From Caballeronia arvi (GTDB lineage: Bacteria > Pseudomonadota > Gammaproteobacteria > Burkholderiales > Burkholderiaceae): a stretch of 64,000 nucleotides of DNA. Where the stretch lies: NCBI RefSeq assembly GCF_001544695.2, contig NZ_FCOM02000032.1, forward strand, positions 1 through 64,000, written 5' to 3'. The position numbers and the translations under genes are program-made. The notes under the pieces were generated by a model that was not told the DNA's origin, did not search any database, and worked only from the letters and a program-made list of their open reading frames with translations. Shown here piece by piece: positions 57,033 to 64,000 of the stretch (its first letter is position 1; the number at the start of each line of letters is the position of its first letter).

Positions 57033-57381
57033 ATGGCACTCCGTCATGGAATTCTCTCATGCGAGTCTCTGCCAGCTCGAAATCGCCCTTGGAAACCGCC
57101 TGCGATTTCTTGATGAAACCATGAAGCAGAATCATCTCTCCGTTCTTTACTGTGAACAGAACTCGCGCGATTCGTTGATGTAGATGAATCCGAACTTCCC
57201 ATAGATCTTTCTTCAGTTTTCGAACGAGCGGCATGCCGAGTGGCCAACCGATCTGCACGGTCTTGATGTCAGCGCCAATCGCCTTCTTGCCCGACGAGTC
57301 CAGGCTACTCAGCCATTCACGAACCGGCTCATTGCCGCTGGTTTGCCGAAAGAATCGGACTTTCAGTACGAGGGGCTGAAT
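57025..57381 (-). CDS. higB: HigB/RelE-superfamily toxin with probable ATT start
   Basis: A 118-residue RelE-fold (Gp49-like) mRNA endoribonuclease toxin. The whole conserved frame is open on the minus strand: KVRFFRQTSGNEPVREW, then DIKTVQIGWPLGMPLVRKL, LWEVRIHLHQRIARVLFTV and LLHGFIKKS. No ATG, GTG or TTG occurs in frame before residue 42 (a GTG at 57258), and starting there would remove the first strand and helix. An ATT at 57381 is preceded by AAGGA at nine bases, giving the N-terminus M-QPLVLKVRFF, as expected of the family. Either ATT is used as a rare start or the start codon was lost and the toxin is silenced. Confidence 0.7.
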   Translation of the reverse strand: MQPLVLKVRFFRQTSGNEPVREWLSSLDSSGKKAIGADIKTVQIGWPLGMPLVRKLKKDLWEVRIHLHQRIARVLFTVKNGEMILLHGFIKKSQAVSKGDFELAETRMREFHDGVPYD

Positions 57382-57508
57382 TACTTCTCGTCCTTCTTTC
57401 TCTTTGATACGCGAATTTCATAGGCGAAAGCTCTCGGTGCAGGTCTCGGTACTGGTGTCGGTGGATATTTTTGCGCCGCATCGGCGACATCACCTGATCG
57501 CGCTGAAT

Positions 57509-57524
57509 GTACCAACATTGGTAC
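57509..57524. promoter_or_regulatory. Inverted repeat, possible HigA operator
   Basis: A near-palindrome GTACCAA-CA-TTGGTAC lies 128 bases upstream of the toxin start and 60 bases upstream of the next gene on the other strand. Xre antitoxins bind dyads of this size, but ownership is a guess. Confidence 0.35.
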
Positions 57525-57584
57525 GATTTGGCAATTTTGGATCTCTCCCCTAAACCCTCGACCGCCCGCGCCGATAACCGCGGT

Positions 57585-57782
57585 ATGAACGCCCACACCC
57601 TCGACGCACTCGCCGCCCTGACCGAAACGGTCGCCGTCATCCGTCACGCGCGCGGCCTGAAAAATCCCCACGATCTCCCCGAAGGCTCGCAAGACTGGCA
57701 GCGTGCCGCCGACGCCTTCGCCGACGACTTTCTCCGCGCGCTCGATGCCGAACCGAAGGTCGGCGCGTGGTGGCGCATCTGA
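57585..57782 (+). CDS. Hypothetical protein
   Basis: A 65-residue acidic soluble protein (NAHTLDALAALTETV, DWQRAADAFADDFLRAL, ending VGAWWRI). No known family is recognised. The ribosome binding site is weak. An in-frame codon at 57507 would add 26 residues over AT-rich leader sequence and is not preferred. Confidence 0.55.
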   Translation: MNAHTLDALAALTETVAVIRHARGLKNPHDLPEGSQDWQRAADAFADDFLRALDAEPKVGAWWRI

Positions 57783-57970
57783 TCGTCATGCCGCTGTCAC
57801 GCCGGCAAGGGCGCCGCGCCGATCGTCGTGATTCGTGCGCGCCGCTTCCTCGAATCGGCGTCTTCTGAGTCAAGTCTTGCTAATTGGCGAAACGTTTGCG
57901 CACGGCTATCAAGTCACGCGTGCCCGCGCCGACAACTCGCATATCGCCATGACTCAATCAGGAGATGCCA

Positions 57971-58354
57971 GTGAAGTGGGCAGCGTCACTTTTTGCCATC
58001 GCCGTCGCGGTCGCCCTGACCGGCTGCGCGCCGATGCCCGCGGCCAGCACGGCCCAGACCGACAAGCCGGCGAATTCCGCCGACATCATTCGCTTCGAGA
58101 TTCCCGCTGACGCCCTCGGCGCGCGCGATCCGCAACTGAGCGCGATTCTCGCGAAAGCGGGCGCGCTCGCCGCCGCGCAAAAGCAGCCGACGACCATTCT
58201 CGTCACCGCGCTCGCGCAGGACTTCCCGTACCTCAATCAGGCGATCTGGAAAGGCGTTCCGGCGAAGCACACGGTGCGGCTCAGTCTCGAAAACCTGACC
58301 GCCAGCGCGCGACAGCCCTACAGCGTGTCGATCAAGCCGACGCAGGGAGGCTGA
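57971..58354 (+). CDS. Small secreted lipoprotein, unknown function
   Basis: A 127-residue lipoprotein with a signal ending ALTGC (lipidated cysteine at residue 19). The body is rich in Ala and Thr, with VTALAQDFPYLNQAIWKGVPAKHTVRLSLENL. The start is best taken as the GTG at 57971, six bases after AGGAG; the ATG at 57965 overlaps that site. It ends 4 bases before the next gene, so the two are cotranscribed. Family not recognised. Confidence 0.7.
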   Translation: MKWAASLFAIAVAVALTGCAPMPAASTAQTDKPANSADIIRFEIPADALGARDPQLSAILAKAGALAAAQKQPTTILVTALAQDFPYLNQAIWKGVPAKHTVRLSLENLTASARQPYSVSIKPTQGG

Positions 58355-58358
58355 CGCG

Positions 58359-58706
58359 ATGCGCCGAATCTCCCGTCTTTTCCCGATTGCCGCCGCCGGC
58401 CTGTTGCTCACGTCGAGCGCCTTCGCCGGTCCGCTCGACGTCAGCGCGCCCGCGTCGGTGCAAACGCTCGCCGCGCTCGGCCCGGCCGTGCAGAAGGTCT
58501 ATCCGCCTTTGCCGACGCTCGCGATGCTGCCGCCCGCAACCAGCGACGACGATCCGATCGCCCGTCCCGCAACCAAGAAAGGCAAGAAAACGCGCCGCGT
58601 CGCCGATTGCAAATGCAGTCCCGAACCGCGCCTCGTCGTGTCCGACGAATCGCGCGTCTATCTGAAGGACATCGAGCTTCGCATCGACAACGCGCTCGCG
58701 CAGTAA
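58359..58706 (+). CDS. Small secreted protein with CKC motif, unknown function
   Basis: A 115-residue protein with a cleavable signal (residues 1 to about 23, ending SSAFA). The mature part is Pro/Ala-rich and has a basic patch (KKGKKTRR) before VADCKCSPEP, whose two cysteines could form a disulphide or bind a cofactor. The end, YLKDIELRIDNALAQ, looks helical. It sits between a lipoprotein and a lytic transglycosylase gene. Function unknown. Confidence 0.68.
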   Translation: MRRISRLFPIAAAGLLLTSSAFAGPLDVSAPASVQTLAALGPAVQKVYPPLPTLAMLPPATSDDDPIARPATKKGKKTRRVADCKCSPEPRLVVSDESRVYLKDIELRIDNALAQ

Positions 58707-58740
58707 GCCGCGTCGCTCATCGCCAGAAGGAGCCCGTTTC

Positions 58741-59211
58741 ATGATCCATTCGACGTTCGGCGTCCTCGCCGCCTGCGTTCTGCTCGGCGCGACGCTATTT
58801 GCGAGCGCCGCGCGCGCCGACGATTGCTTCGAGCAGGCCGGCGCCTATCAGGGCGTCAATCCGCTCGTGTTGCGCGCGGTCGCGTGGCGCGAATCGAAAG
58901 GCGATGCCGCCGCGATCAACCACAACGCGAACGGCTCGATCGATATCGGCCAGTTGCAGATCAACTCCGTCCATTTTCCCGACCTCGCGCGTAACGGCAT
59001 CCCGCGCCGCGCGCTCGCCGATCCGTGCGTCAACGTGTTCGTCGCCGCGTGGCTTCTGAAGCAGAAGATGGTGAAGTACGGCAACACGTGGCAGGCGATC
59101 GGCGCGTATCACTCGGAATCGCCGAAGCATCGCGATGCCTATGCGCGCAGCATCCAGCAAATCCTCGTCAGCTGGGGCGAACTGCAGCCCGCGGTGCGCG
59201 TCGTGCGCTAA
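58741..59211 (+). CDS. Lytic transglycosylase, IagB/SLT family
   Basis: A 156-residue secreted SLT-fold peptidoglycan lytic transglycosylase. The signal peptide ends near ASAARA. The catalytic glutamate is E51 in AWRESKGD, followed by the SLT motifs GSIDIGQLQINS and AWLLKQKMVKYGNTWQAIGAYHS. Such small enzymes (IagB, VirB1, PilT-type) usually open the wall for secretion systems, pili or conjugation; none is encoded nearby. It follows the CKC protein by 34 bases with ribosome binding site AAGGAG. Confidence 0.87.
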   Translation: MIHSTFGVLAACVLLGATLFASAARADDCFEQAGAYQGVNPLVLRAVAWRESKGDAAAINHNANGSIDIGQLQINSVHFPDLARNGIPRRALADPCVNVFVAAWLLKQKMVKYGNTWQAIGAYHSESPKHRDAYARSIQQILVSWGELQPAVRVVR

Positions 59212-59588
59212 CGTCGCAGCCAGTCGAGCCATCCGAGCGCGATCGCCGCATTGACGATCACGCCGGTGGTCGCCGCGAGCGCCGCGATCATCGTCCAGAA
59301 AGCCGAACGGCGCGACGCCTGCGCCGAGTCGCGCGCGAGCTGCGCCGCGTCGTTGGCGGAATTGACCGAGGCGAACATCGCACGGAACTGCTCGTCCTGA
59401 CGCGTCGCGTCCTTGCCGCGCAGCCACGCACGCTTGAACGGCGCTTCGGGGTCGGCGTCCGCGGATTCGTCGAGGTCCGCGCGCACCGACGTTTCGCCTG
59501 CGGCTTCGTAGCGGCGATAGCGCGCCTCGCGCGCGGCCGCTGCATCGCCGCCCCCTTCGTGCTCGTGCTCGTTCTCGTTCTCGCTCAT
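59208..59588 (-). CDS. Hypothetical single-span membrane protein
   Basis: A 126-residue protein with an acidic, His/Glu-rich N-terminus (SENENEHEHEGGGD), a central charged region and one C-terminal membrane helix (about residues 98-121, FWTMIAALAATTGVIVNAAIALG). It converges on the lytic transglycosylase gene and overlaps its stop by four bases. Family not recognised. Confidence 0.65.
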   Translation of the reverse strand: MSENENEHEHEGGGDAAAAREARYRRYEAAGETSVRADLDESADADPEAPFKRAWLRGKDATRQDEQFRAMFASVNSANDAAQLARDSAQASRRSAFWTMIAALAATTGVIVNAAIALGWLDWLRR

Positions 59589-59672
59589 GCCGATGCCCCG
59601 TGTGCTTGCCTCGCGAGATTGTGCGCCGGCTTTGCGCGGGATGCGTCGCAAAGCGCGGCACTTACGGTCGAC

Positions 59673-60410
59673 TCAAAGCTGGCTCATGCCGCCGTCGATA
59701 ATGATCTCCGTGCCGACGATGAACCCCGATTCCGGCGATGCGAGATGCAGCACCGTCGCCGCCACTTCACTCGACTTGCCGAAACGGCCGAGCGGGATCT
59801 GGCTGCGCAGTTGCGCGGCGGCATCGTCGGCGAGGCCGAGCTTGTCGTGCAGCGGCGTCGTGACCGGGCCGGGACTCACGACATTCACACGCACGCCGCG
59901 CGGCAGCAATTCCGCCGACAGCGTCTTCGCCAGCGACACGAACGCGGCCTTGCTCGCCGCATAGATCGACGACATCGGCATGCCGATATGCGCGTTGATC
60001 GAACCGTTCAGCACGATCGATGCGCCTTCGTTGAAGAGCGGCACCAGCGACTGGATCTGGAAATACGGACCCTTCACGTTGATCGCGAAGGTCTCGTCCC
60101 AGGCGCGTTCGTCGATGTCCGTGAACGGCCCGAAAGTGGCGATGCCCGCGTTGACGAACACCGCGTCGAGCCGGATGTTTGCGTCGGTCAGGCGTTGCGC
60201 GAGTTCGCGCGCCGATTCGACCGTGCCCGTCACGTTGCGTATCGCCAGCGCGTTAGCGCCGAGCGACGCGCGCGCCGTTGCGAGCGAGCTTTCGTCGCGG
60301 CCCGTGATGACGACCCGCGCGCCTTCCGCGGCGAATGCCTGCGCCGTCGCGAGACCGATGCCGCTGTTGCCGCCGGTAACCAGAACTGTCTTGCCTTCGA
60401 AGCGGTTCAT
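59673..60410 (-). CDS. Short-chain dehydrogenase/reductase
   Basis: A 245-residue classical SDR with cofactor loop TGGNSGIG (residues 12-19) and intact catalytic Y-x-x-x-K in IYAASKAAF. The NAG motif is FVNAGIATFGPF. It probably reduces or oxidises a small carbonyl or alcohol; the substrate is unknown. The ATG at 60410 gives the standard N-terminus MNRFEGKTVLVTGG. It is divergent from a methyltransferase gene with a 219-base spacer. Confidence 0.87.
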   Translation of the reverse strand: MNRFEGKTVLVTGGNSGIGLATAQAFAAEGARVVITGRDESSLATARASLGANALAIRNVTGTVESARELAQRLTDANIRLDAVFVNAGIATFGPFTDIDERAWDETFAINVKGPYFQIQSLVPLFNEGASIVLNGSINAHIGMPMSSIYAASKAAFVSLAKTLSAELLPRGVRVNVVSPGPVTTPLHDKLGLADDAAAQLRSQIPLGRFGKSSEVAATVLHLASPESGFIVGTEIIIDGGMSQL

Positions 60411-60629
60411 GATGTTGTCCTTGTGAACGTTGATCAGTGTGAAGCCATTATGGACGCGGAGTTGGGCGCTGCCGTGCGACGCGGTTGATGCACACGTTCG
60501 ATATCGTCGAACGTGTTTCGGCTGTGTGATTCTGCGCGATTTCTGCGTATGACGGCCAACATATCCCCTTGAACCCGATACGCGCGGCATCTAGAGTTAC
60601 GCAGTCGTACTTCCGACAGGAGGCACATC

Positions 60630-61652
60630 ATGCAAGAGGCTACGAGCGCGAACCCCGATCCGCAACGGCTGCTGCAAATCGGCATGGCGTTCTGGGCATC
60701 GAAGGCGATGCTCTCGGCGGTCGAACTGGGCGTCTTCACGGCGCTGTCGAACGGTCCGCGGCAGGCGGACGATCTCGCGAAGGCGCTCGGGCTGCATCCG
60801 CGCGGGGCGCTGGATTTTCTCGATACGCTCGTCGCGCTCGATCTGCTCACGCGCGACAACGGCCTCTACGCGAACGCGAGCGATGCCGATTTCTTCCTCG
60901 ACCGCAACAAGCCGTCGTATGTCGGCGGCCTGCTGGAGATGGCGAACGCGCGTCTCTACCCGTTCTGGGGATCGCTCACCGAAGCGCTGCGCACCGGGCT
61001 GCCGCAGAACGAAGCGAAGCATGGCGGCAATCTCTTCGAAACCTTGTACAGCGATCCGGCGCGTCTGCGCGGCTTTCTCCACGCAATGAGCGGCGTCAGC
61101 ATGGGCGCGGCGAAGGCAATCGCGCGGCAGTTTCCGTGGAGCGAGTACAGCACGTTCATCGACATCGGCGCGGCGCAGGGTGCGCTGCCCGTGCAGGTCG
61201 CACTGGCGCATCCGCATCTGACGGGCGGCGGCTTCGACCTGCCGGTGGTCGGCCCGGTGTTCGATGACTACGTCGCCGCAAACGGCCTTCAGGACCGGCT
61301 GCGCTTCTATCCCGGCGATTTCTTCAAGGACGCGTGCCCCTCGGCCGACGTGCTCGTGATGGGGCACATCCTGCACGACTGGAACCTGGAGCAGAAACGC
61401 GCGTTACTTGCGAAGTGCCACGCGGCGCTGCCATCGGGCGGCTGCCTCATCGTGTACGACGCGATCATCGACGACGAGCGACGCCAGAATGCGTTCGGCC
61501 TGCTCATGAGCCTCAACATGCTGATCGAGACGCCAGGCGGCTTCGATTACACCGGCGCGCAGTGCTGCGCGTGGATGCGCGAGGCGGGATTTGCGACGGC
61601 GCGCGTCGAGCCGCTCGTGGGAGCGGATTCGATGGTGATCGCGACGAAGTGA
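60630..61652 (+). CDS. SAM-dependent O-methyltransferase (hydroxyindole/caffeate type)
   Basis: A 340-residue O-methyltransferase of the dimeric AdoMet-MT family found in polyketide and phenolic modification. An N-terminal dimerisation/winged-helix domain (about 15-100) precedes the SAM loop DIGAAQG at 178-184 and the catalytic histidine region HDW at 249-251. It may O-methylate an aromatic or polyketide substrate. No biosynthetic partner is adjacent other than the divergent SDR. Confidence 0.85.
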   Translation: MQEATSANPDPQRLLQIGMAFWASKAMLSAVELGVFTALSNGPRQADDLAKALGLHPRGALDFLDTLVALDLLTRDNGLYANASDADFFLDRNKPSYVGGLLEMANARLYPFWGSLTEALRTGLPQNEAKHGGNLFETLYSDPARLRGFLHAMSGVSMGAAKAIARQFPWSEYSTFIDIGAAQGALPVQVALAHPHLTGGGFDLPVVGPVFDDYVAANGLQDRLRFYPGDFFKDACPSADVLVMGHILHDWNLEQKRALLAKCHAALPSGGCLIVYDAIIDDERRQNAFGLLMSLNMLIETPGGFDYTGAQCCAWMREAGFATARVEPLVGADSMVIATK

Positions 61653-61679
61653 GTCCGCCGCCCGGCGCGCGCCGTGAGA

Positions 61680-61883
61680 TCAGTGGTCGTTCGACATCCC
61701 TTTGAGACGATCGGTGCCGGCGTCGCGGGCCGCGTCGGCCGTGGCGAAGTTTTCCTCGGAAACCATCGCGCGCTTGACTTCGCGCGCGTTGAAATCGACG
61801 AGCGCGATGACCCAGACGAAGCCGCCCGCCTGTTCCGCGGTTTGCACGAATGCGCGCAGATTGCCTTCATTCGACGATGCCAT
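61680..61883 (-). CDS. Small hypothetical protein
   Basis: A 67-residue soluble protein (GGFVWVIALVDFNAREVKRAM, then ATADAARDAGTDRL). Its start, MASSNEGN, lies behind GGAGG at good spacing. It is the third of three small minus-strand genes. No known family. Confidence 0.6.
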   Translation of the reverse strand: MASSNEGNLRAFVQTAEQAGGFVWVIALVDFNAREVKRAMVSEENFATADAARDAGTDRLKGMSNDH

Positions 61884-61996
61884 ACCGACCTCCTCGTTCA
61901 CGTTGATGCGCCCAGCCGGCGATGCGGGATGCGCAGAACCGGCGATGCGATGCGTCGGCTGAACGGGCGCTAACGGGCGGCAGCCGGCCGCCGTGA

Positions 61997-62392
61997 TCAG
62001 GCTTCGAAATCCAGACCGCCGAACAGCACCGACGGTTCCGCCTGTGAGCGCGTCGCGAGATCCACCTCGCGTGCGCCCTGCCACGCGTCGAGCTTCGCGG
62101 CGATTGCATCGAGATAACGCAGGAATCGGGCCTCGCCGCCAACACCGAGCAGACGCTCGATTTCCTCGTCGTCCCAGGTGAGAAACACGTTGAGCGGACA
62201 GGCGTAGACGTGTCGACGCCCGTCGCCCTCGCCCGGGGCCCGCTCGGCGCTCACCTGCAGACGCGTCGGCACACGCGGATTTTCGTACGGAAGGATGGCG
62301 GCGCGCACACCGTGACCGGCGACACGCGTCACGCGCTCGACGATGCGCGGCATGAACTCGGTCTCGAACCGGAGCGCCTGTTCTCGATTCAA
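61997..62392 (-). CDS. Hypothetical protein
   Basis: A 131-residue soluble protein (ETEFMPRIVERVTRVAGHGV, PLNVFLTWDDEEIERLLG). The most likely start is a TTG at 62392, seven bases after GGAG; no ATG or GTG fits. It lies between two other small genes on the same strand. Function unknown. Confidence 0.6.
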   Translation of the reverse strand: MNREQALRFETEFMPRIVERVTRVAGHGVRAAILPYENPRVPTRLQVSAERAPGEGDGRRHVYACPLNVFLTWDDEEIERLLGVGGEARFLRYLDAIAAKLDAWQGAREVDLATRSQAEPSVLFGGLDFEA

Positions 62393-62457
62393 CGCTTGTC
62401 TCCGCGAGCCGGGCGCCTGCCGTGATGCCGGCGAAGCGGCGCCCTTTTGCGAGGTGC

Positions 62458-62760
62458 TCAGACGGCCGGCAGGTCTTCGAGCGATTTCTCGATCTGCCCG
62501 TCCTGCACGCGCGCCTCGATGCCGATATGTCCGTTCGCGTACGGCAGCGCGGCGACTTTCGGGCCGAGAAACGTGCGGCCGCCGAGTATGAAGAGCGTGC
62601 GGACTTCCTTGCCGCTCTTGATGGCGTCCACGACCTGCTGGACATCCACGATGGTCGTGGGCGCGGCCCAGGCGTTGGCGCCCGGATCGAAACTGCCCCA
62701 GCGCACGCTGGTCACACGGTCGTTGGTCCAGCGCACACCGTCGATCGCCAAAGTAGCCAT
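62458..62760 (-). CDS. Hypothetical protein
   Basis: A 100-residue soluble protein (MATLAIDGVRWTNDRVTSVRWG, TLFILGGRTFLGPKVA). The ribosome binding site GGGAGG is strong. It is the first of the three small genes on this strand. Function unknown. Confidence 0.65.
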   Translation of the reverse strand: MATLAIDGVRWTNDRVTSVRWGSFDPGANAWAAPTTIVDVQQVVDAIKSGKEVRTLFILGGRTFLGPKVAALPYANGHIGIEARVQDGQIEKSLEDLPAV

Positions 62761-62938
62761 ATCTGCCTCCCATGTCGTCTTTTTGGGGTGGTTTGAAAAT
62801 GCTAGCACGGTGGGCGAGAGGCGGTTTGCGTTTGCGACGTGACGCGCGCACACGCGACCGAATTGTCGCGCTGCGGTAAAATTGTCGATTCCCCTTCAGA
62901 TTCAAGCGGCTCGCCCGAAAGCGCGGCCGCCGTCGCCC

Positions 62939-63943
<1,005 letters not shown>

Positions 63944-64000
63944 AGCCTGGGCGTCGGGAAAAGATGCTCAAAAGGACTAGGCAAGCGCAATCTTTGTTCG
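63944..64000. other. Window end, no feature seen
   Basis: The last 57 bases after dusA hold no recognisable gene or terminator. AAGGACTAGG is G-rich and could be upstream sequence of a gene beyond the window. Confidence 0.3.

Noticed and set aside
57585..57782. Third component of the toxin-antitoxin pair
   Set aside because: It is on the opposite strand, about 200 bases away, and shows no sequence link to the pair.

Overview
The window is high-GC chromosomal DNA of a beta-proteobacterium, almost certainly Burkholderia sensu lato (Burkholderia, Paraburkholderia or Caballeronia). The reasons are the codon use, the arn locus with a stand-alone ArnA formyltransferase and a stand-alone decarboxylase, the alaA-hom-thrC order, the rpsF-priB-rpsR-rplI-dnaB block, NodIJ-type exporter genes and the cysP-cysT-cysW-cysA-cysB block. 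About 65 protein genes are supported. I saw no rRNA, tRNA or CRISPR array. Most of the window is core or conserved accessory chromosome; the only trace of a mobile element is at the extreme left edge.

Layout. 1-130: what looks like the end of an insertion element plus a GC-rich intergenic repeat. 0.2-2.5 kb: argE and a threonine dehydratase-like PLP enzyme. 2.5-6.7 kb (minus): polyamine uptake operon potFGHI. 7.2-10.1 kb: Mn transporter MntH, outer-membrane phospholipase A and a DUF1289 protein. 10.2-11.8 kb (minus): ABC-F protein YbiT. 12-16 kb (minus): alaA-hom-thrC. 16.5-24.5 kb: a Mth938-like protein, then the L-Ara4N lipid A modification operon (arnT, SMR flippase, arnB, arnC, arnA formyltransferase, arnA decarboxylase, arnD). 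24.6-29.3 kb: bcp, a candidate small RNA, a PIN-PhoH ATPase, an NlpC/P60 lipoprotein and an SDR-fold protein without its catalytic pair. 29.3-31.1 kb (minus): phosphate transporter Pit with its DUF47 partner. 31.2-34.3 kb (minus): rpsF-priB-rpsR-rplI and dnaB, with a candidate S6:S18 autoregulatory leader. 34.3-39 kb: a LysR regulator divergent from the glyoxylate operon gcl-hyi-glxR, followed by a compact three-hairpin element and a BON-LysM protein. 39.8-45.8 kb (minus): sulfate uptake operon ending in cysB and an asparaginase. 46-48.5 kb: lexA behind two perfect LexA boxes, two little-known genes and a Usp protein.

48.8-50.6 kb: NodIJ-type ABC exporter. 50.7-53.8 kb (minus): pentose phosphate enzymes gnd and tkt. 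54-56.7 kb: aldo/keto reductase and a DHA2 multidrug MFS pump. 56.7-57.4 kb (minus): a HigBA toxin-antitoxin pair whose toxin has no normal start codon and may use ATT. 57.6-59.6 kb: an unexplained run of small genes (lipoprotein, secreted CKC protein, lytic transglycosylase) with a convergent small membrane protein. 59.7-61.7 kb: an SDR and an O-methyltransferase. 61.7-62.8 kb (minus): three small uncharacterised genes. 62.9-63.9 kb: dusA.

No clearly new multi-gene system stands out. The items most worth following up are the toxin start codon at 57381, the YxxxK-less SDR protein (28485-29291), the candidate RNAs at 25.0-25.2 kb, 34.2 kb and 39.0 kb, and the orphan clusters at 57.9-59.2 kb and 61.7-62.8 kb.
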